From the NCBI RefSeq assembly GCF_024834075.1, contig NZ_JANUXR010000001.1, forward strand, positions 245,016-309,015: a stretch of 64,000 nt of DNA, read 5' to 3'. Made by a program: the position numbers and the translations under genes. Shown here piece after piece: positions 19,005-28,058 of the stretch (its first letter is position 1; each line of letters begins with the position of its first letter). The stretch is from Corynebacterium sp. HS2168-gen11 (GTDB lineage Bacteria > Actinomycetota > Actinomycetes > Mycobacteriales > Mycobacteriaceae). The notes below the pieces were generated by a model. The model worked only from the letters and a program-made list of their open reading frames with translations. It was not told where the DNA came from and did not search any database.

Positions 19005-20009
19005 TCAGACTAGCGTCGACAAGCTCTCTGCTTCGAGTGATAACGCTGGCACAAGTGTGCGACGCTCGGCTTCGGCAACGTCACCACACACGCGCAAATC
19101 GTTGCATTGCAGTGCATTGTGGAGTGCGGCAGGATCATCGCCATCGAAATCCAGTGGTACTGGCAGTGCGACGGAACCAGCCGAGACGTCTAAACGAGTA
19201 TTGGTGCCAGCTAAAATGGTGACAATTTCGCCTTGTCCCATAAACCGGCAATAGCCAGTTGTAGTCACCGTTGCAGTACCTGTTGCCACCCATAACATGA
19301 GGTCTTGTTCGGCGCGAGCAAAGATTGTCATTGGCGCAATTTCGACTTTTCCGCTGGTGCTTCCTTTCATAAACGCCCCTGGTGTGGTGCCAGTATGGCG
19401 TTTAAATGCACGAATGAGACTGCTTGTTGCACCAAATCCAACATTTTTTGCAGCTTGAGCACTTGTATGTCCCTGTGCCAGCAAACGTACGGCGGCTGCC
19501 ACACGAGTTGCGGCGCGCCATTCTGAAAATGGCAAGCCCGTTGATTGTAAGAATTGTCGTTGCAAAGTGCGCGAACTGACGTGGTACTGGGCTGCATATT
19601 CGATCAATTCTGTGGGATCAGCAGGATTAAGTTGCAAACGTGCTGCAACCGCGCTCGCAGCCTGACCAGTTGGCACTGGTGGTTCACAGAATTGAGAGAC
19701 TTCCACAAGTGATGCAATTTCAGCAGTTGGCTGTAGTTGCCCTAATTGACAGCGAGAATATTCCGCGATCATACGCCATTGCCAATCTGAGCCGAGCTGG
19801 ATTGCACGGGTTGGTCCAGAGCATGCAAACTCAGCATATTCGAATTCCAGCAAATGAGCTTCGGCAGATTTTGTAATTAACGCACCACGTGGAGCAATAA
19901 TGAGATCGCCGGCTTTCACCGCAAGTACGCGATCAGCAGCGTTGACAATTGCATGTCCGCTCCAGCACCAGAGCAGTTTGGAAGTCGTATCGATATACAC
20001 AACTTCCAT
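19005..20009 (-). CDS. ripA: AraC family regulator, RipA-like
   Basis: A 334-residue regulator with an unusual order: a cupin-like sensor at about residues 1-120, the AraC double helix-turn-helix in the middle (about 140-240, with SSRTLQRQFLQSTGLPFSEW and GFGATSSLIRAFKRHTGTTP) and about 95 further residues that look like a second cupin-like half (LMLWVATGTATVTTTGY). Length and place between eno-ppx and mca-greA match C. glutamicum RipA, the regulator that represses genes of iron-containing proteins under iron limitation and is itself repressed by DtxR. The symbol rests on synteny and architecture. I found no convincing DtxR box upstream. Confidence 0.65.
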   Translation of the reverse strand: MEVVYIDTTSKLLWCWSGHAIVNAADRVLAVKAGDLIIAPRGALITKSAEAHLLEFEYAEFACSGPTRAIQLGSDWQWRMIAEYSRCQLGQLQPTAEIASLVEVSQFCEPPVPTGQAASAVAARLQLNPADPTELIEYAAQYHVSSRTLQRQFLQSTGLPFSEWRAATRVAAAVRLLAQGHTSAQAAKNVGFGATSSLIRAFKRHTGTTPGAFMKGSTSGKVEIAPMTIFARAEQDLMLWVATGTATVTTTGYCRFMGQGEIVTILAGTNTRLDVSAGSVALPVPLDFDGDDPAALHNALQCNDLRVCGDVAEAERRTLVPALSLEAESLSTLV

Positions 20010-20087
20010 TTCACCTTATATTGACAATTTACGCAACATTAATATTGCAAAAATATGTTCAAGTACGCACCAACAGTGGCACTTCCC

Positions 20088-20267
20088 TTAGGCCGATTGC
20101 CTATGCTGCGTACTTTGGTAGCTCAAACTTCGTGGAATCGGCTGATGTTCGCGCACATAATAACTTAGACGTTGATCATATGGATCATGCTCGAGAAAAT
20201 AATACACATCGCTGCTATTGAGATCGCGAGTGTTATAAAGATCAGTTTTTGTAACAGTGGTAGTCAT
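20088..20267 (-). CDS. small hypothetical protein
   Basis: A 59-residue frame starting at the ATG at 20267 (MTTTVTKTDLYNTRDL). An AGGAG ribosome binding site lies five bases upstream, the best evidence that it is translated. The sequence is polar and rich in Tyr, Arg, Gln and Ser (YYFLEHDPYDQRLSYYVREH), with no signal peptide or membrane segment and no motif that I know. It lies 78 bp upstream of the ripA-like gene on the same strand and could share its transcript. Confidence 0.5.
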   Translation of the reverse strand: MTTTVTKTDLYNTRDLNSSDVYYFLEHDPYDQRLSYYVREHQPIPRSLSYQSTQHRQSA

Positions 20268-20595
20268 GTGTGCTCCTAGCAAAGGTTTGAATACTTCTCA
20301 CAACAATAAAACTAAGAGTAGAAACTGTTACTGGAAATTATTTGTATCTTCTCTGGCAGAAAGCTGTGAATCTGTTCTTTCTGGCAAGCCATGCTTGTTT
20401 TGCACTATTTCACGCAGGCATCGCAGTGATGAACCGGCATGTTGACAGGAATGGGAAACAAAAGGAATTTCTGGGACTTCAAGCAATTCGAGCAGTGTGC
20501 ATACTCAAAAGCATGCACATTTTGGCAATCACTTGATCTTCTTTGAAACTGTGGGGAGCTACTCAACCCACCTATTATTGAACAACCACATAAAG
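20268..20595. other. intergenic region without a recognised gene
   Basis: 328 bp between the small hypothetical gene and tRNA-Leu. A plus-strand frame of 64 codons with a TTG start is present but has no ribosome binding site and no recognisable sequence. The region should contain the promoter of the small gene. I see no repeat or hairpin of note. Confidence 0.5.
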
Positions 20596-20672
20596 TGGTG
20601 CCCCCACTGGGACTCGAACCCAGACTGAATCGATTTTAAGTCGATTGCCTCTGCCGATTGGGCTATGGGGGC
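20596..20672 (-). tRNA. tRNA-Leu (anticodon UAA), short variable loop
   Basis: The minus strand folds into a full cloverleaf: acceptor GCCCCCA with TGGGGGC, a five-pair anticodon stem ATCGA/TCGAT with loop CTTAAAA (anticodon TAA, reading UUA), and T arm CTGGG-TTCGAGT-CCCAG. The discriminator is A and CCA is encoded (77 nt in all, 74 without CCA). The variable region is only five bases, whereas tRNA-Leu normally has a long variable arm. Identity as leucine therefore rests on the anticodon. The gene follows ppx on the same strand. Confidence 0.93.
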
Positions 20673-20729
20673 AACGTCACATTATTGTAGTAGATACTCC
20701 CTGTTTCACGAAACCATGCAGGTCAGTTA

Positions 20730-21683
20730 CTATTTATCGGCAATCAAACACGCAATAATGCCATCTAGAATATCTTTTTCCGAAATAACAATCGATTCAA
20801 GCGGACCGCATTGTTCCAGAGCATCTAAAATTCCTAAGACCACCAATGCTCCACCTGCAAAAACATCCGCACGTCCGGGATGCATCACTGGCTGTGCGCC
20901 GCGTTGTGCTTCAGTCAAACGAATTTGCGCCAGGGCAAGTTCCCGTAGCTGTGCCACAGAAATGCGCGCATTATGAATTTCGGTTGGATCATATTCAGCC
21001 AATTGCAACGCCAGGGCGGCAAAGGTAGTAAACGTACCGGCACATCCCACAACAGTACGAGCAGCACATAGTGGAACATGCTGCTGTGCAAGCTCGATTT
21101 GTTGAGCAACGTAATGCTGCACTGCTGAAATTTCTGCAGGTAACGGTGGATCATGCTGTAAGAATCGTTCTGTTACACGCACACAGCCCATTTGTGTGGA
21201 ATATGCCCCAGCAATCTCACCACTGCGCTTGCCGACGATAAACTCCGTGGATCCACCACCGAGATCAATCACGCACACCTCATCGGTGGTATCAGGCAGA
21301 TCTAATGAAGCGCCAAGAAAGGATAATTGTGCTTCTTCTTCTCCAGAAATCACCTCTGCTTGGACACCAGCTTCGATTTCACCAAGCAGATCTGCGGTGA
21401 GTTGAAAGAATTCATCTCGATTGGCAGCATCGCGGGTTGCAGAAGTTGCCACCATGCGAACACGGCGAACGTCCAATTCATGCATGCGATCAACATAGTT
21501 TCGCAAGACTTGCTGGCAACGTTGTAGCGCCGCTGGGTCAAACATTCCAGTGGCGTCGACGGATTGTCCTAATCGAACCACTTCCATACGTCGCTCAAGC
21601 TCATGTAATCGACCATCGATGACTTCTACGATCAACAAGCGCAAAGAGTTCGTACCGCAATCAATAGCAGCATATCGGCTCAT
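20730..21683 (-). CDS. ppx: Ppx/GppA exopolyphosphatase
   Basis: A 317-residue member of the ASKHA phosphatase family that removes terminal phosphate from polyphosphate or pppGpp. The phosphate loops are visible: AAIDCGTNSLRLLIVE near the N-terminus, VIDLGGGSTEFIVG at about residues 137-150 and VVGCAGTFTTFAAL. It lacks the C-terminal HD domain of E. coli PPX, like actinobacterial Ppx2. The start is the ATG at 21683 (MSRYAAIDCG). DUF501, the FtsB-like gene and eno precede it on the same strand, the same order as in mycobacteria (Rv1026-Rv1023). Confidence 0.92.
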   Translation of the reverse strand: MSRYAAIDCGTNSLRLLIVEVIDGRLHELERRMEVVRLGQSVDATGMFDPAALQRCQQVLRNYVDRMHELDVRRVRMVATSATRDAANRDEFFQLTADLLGEIEAGVQAEVISGEEEAQLSFLGASLDLPDTTDEVCVIDLGGGSTEFIVGKRSGEIAGAYSTQMGCVRVTERFLQHDPPLPAEISAVQHYVAQQIELAQQHVPLCAARTVVGCAGTFTTFAALALQLAEYDPTEIHNARISVAQLRELALAQIRLTEAQRGAQPVMHPGRADVFAGGALVVLGILDALEQCGPLESIVISEKDILDGIIACLIADK

Positions 21684-21720
21684 TCTGTGTTCCTTTTCCA
21701 CGCAATGGCACAGGCGATGA

Positions 21721-22293
21721 TTATGAGCGAGCAGCGTTCGATGGCGCTTCGGCTCGACTGAAATCAAATTGTGCCAGATCAATGCCCAGTTCAGCACAGG
21801 TTGGCCATGATTCTGGAATAGCAGTTCCGCGCAGGCCGGCATGTTCTGCTGCAAGTGCTACAGCTTCGGTACCCAAGCGAAAATGATCTGGGCCTTCGGC
21901 AAGTGCATAGGCGATTAATACATGCAGGCATTTCACGCGATCTGGCATGCCGCCGCCCGAAAAATCAGTACCGAGATCTTCTAAGGCATTGCGCTTTGCC
22001 AAAAAATATTCATGTGCAGCTCGATAATCTTGTGCCAGCTCTGCATCTTGCGTCAAGCGATTGGTCATCCATTTCATCACTTGGGCAACTTCAAGTCGTG
22101 ATGCTTCAGCAGTCAGGCGTGGATCAGTGAGATAATACAGCGTTGGAAATGGAGTGCCGTCTTCTAATCGTGGCGATGTCATGACAACGCCTGGTTGTCC
22201 GTCTGGGCTGCGATAGGAAACTTCCACGACGCCACGTGGTTGGCGGCCGAGTTGGGCGGCAATGGCTGCAAGGTCTGCTTGATCTACACTCAT
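21721..22293 (-). CDS. DUF501 domain protein
   Basis: A 190-residue soluble protein with the DUF501 start (DLAAIAAQLGRQPRGVVEV), the segment FPTLYYLTDPRLTAEASRLE and the tail GTAIPESWPTCAELG. It has several conserved acidic and cysteine residues but no known activity. The ATG at 22293 is used; the frame reaches 22326 without family sequence. It stands 37 bp upstream of ppx and 43 bp downstream of the FtsB-like gene, so it is part of the eno-ppx operon. Confidence 0.88.
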   Translation of the reverse strand: MSVDQADLAAIAAQLGRQPRGVVEVSYRSPDGQPGVVMTSPRLEDGTPFPTLYYLTDPRLTAEASRLEVAQVMKWMTNRLTQDAELAQDYRAAHEYFLAKRNALEDLGTDFSGGGMPDRVKCLHVLIAYALAEGPDHFRLGTEAVALAAEHAGLRGTAIPESWPTCAELGIDLAQFDFSRAEAPSNAARS

Positions 22294-22336
22294 GACAGGA
22301 ATTTTAACCCACCACGTCGCTTCCAAGCGAACCTGT

Positions 22337-22843
22337 TTAGTTTTCTACCGGTGCAAGCGGCAGATGTTGATCAGCAGGTGGCATCGGTTGTTCAATTTCA
22401 GGCGGTGTGGCAACTGAATCCCACAAGGTTTCGTACCATGCGCCGATCTGCTGTGCATGTACATCGGTATTATCGGTCTGGCGGCGATTTTCTACATCTG
22501 GATCCAGAATCCGAAACGCGATTTCGCCAGGTTCAGTTACCCCAAGCCGAATGCGGGCTTGCTCTTTGATATACGCCTCTGATTGATAATCTTCGAGTCG
22601 TTGTTGGATTTGTGCTTTTTCAACTTCGAGTTGTTGCAGTGATTGGGTCAGTCGCACAATTTCTGCGCGTTGTTCCATGTAATTACGTAATGGAAAACTG
22701 ACCATGAAAATTACGGCTCCAAACACTGCCACGGTCACTAACAGTGAAATCGCTGACATCCGCACGCGAGGTAGTTTGACTTCTACCTTGGTGCGGCGTT
22801 CCTTGCGCCCAGCAATGGGCACTTCACGTTGCATTTTCACCAT
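22337..22843 (-). CDS. FtsB/DivIC-like septum formation protein
   Basis: A bitopic membrane protein of about 168 residues. A basic N-terminus (QREVPIAGRKERRTK) is followed by one transmembrane helix (SAISLLVTVAVFGAVIFMV), a coiled coil (NYMEQRAEIVRLTQSLQQLEVEKAQ) and a Pro-rich external tail. This is the layout of FtsB/DivIC proteins that join FtsQ and FtsL at the division site. The ARIRLGVTEPGEIAF segment is the family's conserved end. The start is uncertain: 22843, 22834 or 22909 are possible, and I prefer 22843. It lies 150 bp after eno behind a terminator. Confidence 0.82.
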   Translation of the reverse strand: MVKMQREVPIAGRKERRTKVEVKLPRVRMSAISLLVTVAVFGAVIFMVSFPLRNYMEQRAEIVRLTQSLQQLEVEKAQIQQRLEDYQSEAYIKEQARIRLGVTEPGEIAFRILDPDVENRRQTDNTDVHAQQIGAWYETLWDSVATPPEIEQPMPPADQHLPLAPVEN

Positions 22844-22929
22844 AGGAATTTTGATTTTAGCAGTGTTTGCGCACAATCGAAGATGCCACACAAGCACCAT
22901 CGGCCACAACTACCCCATTTCAGGGCAAG

Positions 22930-22974
22930 AAAAAACTATCACCATGCGAGTTGGTCACATGGTGATAGTTTTTT
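22930..22974. terminator. rho-independent terminator after eno
   Basis: A 17-bp perfect inverted repeat, AAAAAACTATCACCATG with its complement at 22958-22974, gives a T6 tract on both strands. It ends eno transcripts on the minus strand. Confidence 0.93.
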
Positions 22975-22992
22975 ACTTAAACTTCGTATGCT

Positions 22993-24559
<1,567 letters not shown>

Positions 24560-25354
24560 CTAGTCCAATCGAAATGCCGGCTGGCGTAAAGCATAGGACG
24601 CTGCAGCATTTCTCACATTATTGACGTATTCCTGAGAGTTGTTATATGCCCGAATTGCTGTGTTCCAGCCCGTTTCTGTGGCTAAATCGCCTTGGCTACA
24701 TAATAAATTCGCGGCCGCCAAAGCTGCGTCATCAATGCTGTTCGGATTGGCAACGCCGTCACCATCTGCGTCTCGACCGAATTGCTCCCAGGTTGTGGGG
24801 ATAAATTGCATTGGACCAACGGCGCGATCATACACCGTATCGCCATCAAGACGGCCTTGATCGGTATCACGAATTTCAGCAAACCCTGGCGAACCATCCA
24901 GTGGCACTCCAATAATCGGCGGTAGTGCCATACCTTGTTCGTTGAGTTCTTGCGAGTGGAAAAAGTTCCCCGAATATGTGCCGTGTCGAGTTTCGATAAA
25001 GCCGATACCAGCGAGGGTATTCCAGTGTAAATGACATTCTGGCCAAGCTTGCGCCGCAATGGCACTGGCATTGGCATAGGCGGCTAATGCTTGAACAGAA
25101 ATATTGGTGTCTTCGGCAACTGGCTCAGCCCAGGCACGTAATTGTTTCGATGTACGCCCCGAGGCGTTGATATCAATTGCTGGAATTGGCTCACCGGTTG
25201 CAGGTGGAATAACGGTTGGGACCGGTTTCAACGGCTCCAGAGGCACAAGAGGCTCTAAGCGCGAAAGCGCCCATCCGACACCGACGACGATCAACGCGAA
25301 ACTGAGCACCACTACAAGTGCCCATCCTAGTAATCGTCGTAAAGCAGTACCCAT
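24560..25354 (-). CDS. lytic transglycosylase, membrane-anchored
   Basis: A 264-residue peptidoglycan-cleaving enzyme with an N-terminal membrane helix (WALVVVLSFALIVVGVGWALS) and a Pro-rich linker (PLEPLKPVPTVIPP). A lysozyme-like lytic transglycosylase domain follows from about residue 80 on, with the catalytic Glu in GIGFIETRHGTYSG and the later motifs GPMQFIPTTWEQFG and AIRAYNNSQEYV. It resembles the Rv1022 (LpqU) type that precedes eno in mycobacteria, but I see no lipobox; it is anchored by the helix. The ATG at 25354 is used. A run of 289 bp separates it from eno. Confidence 0.88.
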   Translation of the reverse strand: MGTALRRLLGWALVVVLSFALIVVGVGWALSRLEPLVPLEPLKPVPTVIPPATGEPIPAIDINASGRTSKQLRAWAEPVAEDTNISVQALAAYANASAIAAQAWPECHLHWNTLAGIGFIETRHGTYSGNFFHSQELNEQGMALPPIIGVPLDGSPGFAEIRDTDQGRLDGDTVYDRAVGPMQFIPTTWEQFGRDADGDGVANPNSIDDAALAAANLLCSQGDLATETGWNTAIRAYNNSQEYVNNVRNAAASYALRQPAFRLD

Positions 25355-25401
25355 GAGGAGCCATTGTAGCGAACAAGTGTCATGCGTGCTGGAGCAAGCG
25401 A

Positions 25402-26025
25402 TTACTCCGCGCTTTTCCCGAGCTCCCACAGGCGGATTTGTTCATCTTCTGGGACGATTCCAGAGGAGCCATCAAATAAAAATGGCGCACGTCGCTGCAG
25501 CTTTGCGACGAGGCTTCGGTACACATCCGCCATAAGAAAATTGCCTTCGCGGCTGGCGATCTCTGCATGGAAAATCACATTGAGCAAAATATCACCCAAT
25601 TCTGCGCACAGCTGCGTGGAATCTTGGCCTTCGCGAACTGCAGCAATAAACTCTGCTACTTCGCCTTCGAGATACGGTAATAGGCTCTCATGGGTTTGCT
25701 TGCGCTCCCATTCACCGCGCGTGACTGCTTGAGCCATTGCCCACTGCGCTTGAACTGCGGGATCTTCGAGCGAAGGAACTTGATACAGTTTTGCACCAGC
25801 AGCAAGCGCTTGGCGAACTTGAGGCGCCTGTGGGACTGTCGAAATCAGGATTGTGGCATCACTTGGAGCGATGACGTCTAAGAGTTGCCAGCGAGTGGCG
25901 ATGGAAACTTCCTCAGTAAAATCAAGTGTGCCGCAAAGCTTGCCGTGCCACTCCAGCGGCATCATCAATGGCCAGCGAGGATCAAGTAACACAACTGTTT
26001 CTACCGAATGCGACATACTAGCCAT
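25402..26025 (-). CDS. mazG: MazG-like nucleoside triphosphate pyrophosphohydrolase
   Basis: A 207-residue protein whose C-terminal half is a MazG domain that hydrolyses (d)NTPs to monophosphate and pyrophosphate: the metal motif EGEVAEFIAAVREG (ExxE) and CAELGDILLNVIFHAEIA (ExxD) are intact at about residues 120-165. The N-terminal 90 residues (VVLLDPRWPLMMPLEWHG) are typical of actinobacterial MazG. The start could be 26025 or the second ATG at 26016. It is followed by the lytic transglycosylase 48 bp downstream. Confidence 0.9.
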   Translation of the reverse strand: MASMSHSVETVVLLDPRWPLMMPLEWHGKLCGTLDFTEEVSIATRWQLLDVIAPSDATILISTVPQAPQVRQALAAGAKLYQVPSLEDPAVQAQWAMAQAVTRGEWERKQTHESLLPYLEGEVAEFIAAVREGQDSTQLCAELGDILLNVIFHAEIASREGNFLMADVYRSLVAKLQRRAPFLFDGSSGIVPEDEQIRLWELGKSAE

Positions 26026-26094
26026 GATAAACCATCGTGGTAGTTTCCTCGATCTTCTCTGTTTGTTTCAGCAGTTGGTGGGCAGAAACCAAAA

Positions 26095-26127
26095 CACACC
26101 GCATCATGTTCAGTGTGATGCGGTGTG
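26095..26127 (-). terminator. terminator after the YbjN cluster
   Basis: A 12-bp perfect stem, CACACCGCATCA with its complement (26116-26127), and a 9-base loop lie 20 bp after the last YbjN stop. Minus-strand reading continues into TTTTGGTTTC. Confidence 0.82.
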
Positions 26128-26146
26128 GATGCAAGGCTATTTGTGT

Positions 26147-26569
26147 CTAGTCGGAAGTTGGAAATTCTTCTCGCAAGTGCTTCAAATGCTGCAAGGTTGC
26201 ATGCAATCCAGCAGACAATACTTCGTCGAGCTGTTCGTCACTTAATCCGTCACGAATAATGAAACTATGCTGAGCGACAATCGTGGCACCTTTCTCCGCT
26301 TTTACGCGAAACAGCGTGCTGAACGAACTTTTTTGATTAATTTCGCCAATGACACGATCCAATTTTGCACTTTGTCGACCTCGCAGTGGCAACTCATATA
26401 ACGCGCGTGAAACCACGAGTATCAATGGATTGCTCAGATCCAAGGTGACTGGATATTCATCCATGCGCAAGGTGGCAATCTTGTGCTGATTAAAGCGGAA
26501 ATAAAAACCCCGCTTGTTGAAATCATCTTGAATACGTTCAGGAGTAACTGGAAGAACTGCTGTAGACAT
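26147..26569 (-). CDS. YbjN domain protein, type A, copy 2
   Basis: A 140-residue YbjN-fold protein (the fold is related to type III secretion chaperones). It starts LPVTPERIQDDFNKRGFYF and contains AQHSFIIRDGLSDEQLDEVLSAGL, which closely matches the homologous part of the gene at 27041. It is the last of four tandem YbjN genes, 5 bp after the copy at 26575. The start is the ATG at 26569. The biochemical role of YbjN proteins is unsettled; chaperone- or regulator-like functions have been suggested. Confidence 0.85.
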   Translation of the reverse strand: MSTAVLPVTPERIQDDFNKRGFYFRFNQHKIATLRMDEYPVTLDLSNPLILVVSRALYELPLRGRQSAKLDRVIGEINQKSSFSTLFRVKAEKGATIVAQHSFIIRDGLSDEQLDEVLSAGLHATLQHLKHLREEFPTSD

Positions 26570-26574
26570 GTTGG

Positions 26575-27012
26575 TTACGCCTCCGTCTCCCATGTCACAA
26601 GATCTGGACATGCTTGCTCAAGTTCTGCGAAAAATTCAAAACTTGTGGTGAACATTGCCTGATAAAAAGCATCTAATTGCTCATCGGTCATGCCTGCCAT
26701 ATATGGCATGATGTACTCGACATATACTCGTGTCTCGCCGTTTTCTTGCATGATGAATGCTTTTGGCAGCGGACGAGTCGAGTTATGGTTGATAACTAGT
26801 TCTTCTAAGGTGGTAATCACTGCTGGATCTTGAGTAGTTCCCAGCCACCAGCCATAGCAATTCAACCCTCGCACATTTGGGTTTAGGCTCGACACAAACG
26901 TACTGTTTTCAAATCCAACAACGGGGAAACCTGTTTCATGATTAAAATGCAACAGGCCAACTGAATCAAAATACGTCCGAATACGATCGAGCGTGACCTC
27001 AGGTAACGACAT
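26575..27012 (-). CDS. YbjN domain protein, type B, copy 2
   Basis: A 145-residue YbjN-fold protein beginning MSLPEVTLDRIRTYF behind an AAGGAG ribosome binding site. It shares with the gene at 27484 the stretch FGWW/YGWW-LGxTQD, the LPKAFIMQENG-like strand and the ending ...CPDLVTWETEA (27484 ends FPELVTWEQEA). It is 28 bp after type A copy 1 and 5 bp before type A copy 2. Frame extensions upstream of 27012 are not family-like. Confidence 0.85.
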   Translation of the reverse strand: MSLPEVTLDRIRTYFDSVGLLHFNHETGFPVVGFENSTFVSSLNPNVRGLNCYGWWLGTTQDPAVITTLEELVINHNSTRPLPKAFIMQENGETRVYVEYIMPYMAGMTDEQLDAFYQAMFTTSFEFFAELEQACPDLVTWETEA

Positions 27013-27040
27013 TGCGTACTCCTTGTCCAGCGATCCCAAA

Positions 27041-27481
27041 TTATTGGGTTGGAACAGGTGGCTGCAATTCAAACTTTTCGCAGAATGCATCCATATGCTC
27101 AATGCTTGCCGACAAACCACCAGCAAATACCGCTGAAAGCTGATCGTCAGTCAAACCGTGCTTGATTAGGAACACTTGGTCAGAGACAAGATCAACGCCT
27201 TCATCAGTTTGTTGACGATAGACGGTACCAAAGGTGCCGTTAGCGTTACGGAATCGCAAAAAGTCGGTGAATTCCTGGGTTTCATCGAGACCTGCTGGGA
27301 TATTTGGATACGCGAAGGTCATGAGGAAAAATACCTCATTTGGCAGCGCGAAGCGAGCGTAATATCCATTGAGCACAATGAATGCGTCGCGAGTATCTTC
27401 GTTCCATTCCAGCTCGATGCCGCGTTCGGAAAAGATCTTGACAATACGTTCTGGGGTAACTGGGCTTAAAGTATCAGACAT
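27041..27481 (-). CDS. YbjN domain protein, type A, copy 1
   Basis: A 146-residue YbjN-fold protein. MSDTLSPVTPERIVKIFSERG and DQVFLIKHGLTDDQLSAVFAGGL mark it as a paralogue of the gene at 26147. The type B copy 1 stop is two bases upstream of its start, so translation is probably coupled. Its Pro-rich end (LQPPVPTQ) differs from copy 2. Confidence 0.85.
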   Translation of the reverse strand: MSDTLSPVTPERIVKIFSERGIELEWNEDTRDAFIVLNGYYARFALPNEVFFLMTFAYPNIPAGLDETQEFTDFLRFRNANGTFGTVYRQQTDEGVDLVSDQVFLIKHGLTDDQLSAVFAGGLSASIEHMDAFCEKFELQPPVPTQ

Positions 27482-27483
27482 GT

Positions 27484-27921
27484 TTATGCTTCCTGTTCCC
27501 ACGTGACGAGTTCTGGGAATCGTTGTTCTGCTTCATTCAACGCCATTGTGCCGGTGCTAAACACCGCCTCTAGGAAATCAGCAAGTTGTTCATCAGTCAG
27601 ACCTGCAGCAATTGGAGTTGCGAATGCAAAATACAACCGCCAGAAGCCCTCATCTTGATCAACAATCAGACGTGGCAAATAGGTGATGCGATTGCGCTGT
27701 TCAGCGAATTCTTGCAGCTTTGGTTGCAAATCGTCATCTTGGGTTTGGCCGAACCACCAACCGAAAACTTTTAAGACCTGAACATCGTCGATGATCTCAA
27801 AAACGAAAATGCCGTTGATAAATTTCACAAGTACCAAGCCCGACTCGTGATCGATATAACTGAGCCCTGCTTTGGTAATGGATTCGCGAATACGCTCCAT
27901 GTCTACTACTGGAAGTGCCAT
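27484..27921 (-). CDS. YbjN domain protein, type B, copy 1
   Basis: A 145-residue YbjN-fold protein (MALPVVDMERIRESI) and the first gene of the four-gene cluster. It is a paralogue of the gene at 26575 (shared ending LVTWE-EA and GWWFGQTQDD). The next gene starts two bases after its stop. It lies 137 bp after pyc on the same strand, behind a hairpin, so the cluster probably has its own promoter in that gap. Confidence 0.85.
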   Translation of the reverse strand: MALPVVDMERIRESITKAGLSYIDHESGLVLVKFINGIFVFEIIDDVQVLKVFGWWFGQTQDDDLQPKLQEFAEQRNRITYLPRLIVDQDEGFWRLYFAFATPIAAGLTDEQLADFLEAVFSTGTMALNEAEQRFPELVTWEQEA

Positions 27922-28012
27922 CTGGAAAAGGTGCACCCTCTCAAAATATGTTGATAATAATTCACCCTTCAGCTTAGCAGTTCCCAGACTTCTAAGGGTG
28001 CGAAAGGCGCAA

Positions 28013-28042
28013 TGTCGCTACAAGAAATATCTCCTAGCGACA
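28013..28042 (-). terminator. hairpin after pyc
   Basis: TGTCGCTA (28013-28020) pairs with TAGCGACA (28035-28042) over a 14-base loop, 16 bp after the pyc stop. There is no long T-tract, so termination is only likely. Confidence 0.5.
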
Positions 28043-28058
28043 CGCCTTGACTGGTGTA

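Noticed and set aside
20080..20110. TTAGG...CCTAT near 20088 as a DtxR box for the ripA-like gene
   Set aside because: The half-sites are seven bases apart instead of nine and the centre does not match TTAGCCTAA; it also lies within the small upstream ORF.
20342..20536. A plus-strand 64-codon frame near tRNA-Leu
   Set aside because: TTG start without ribosome binding site, no family-like sequence.
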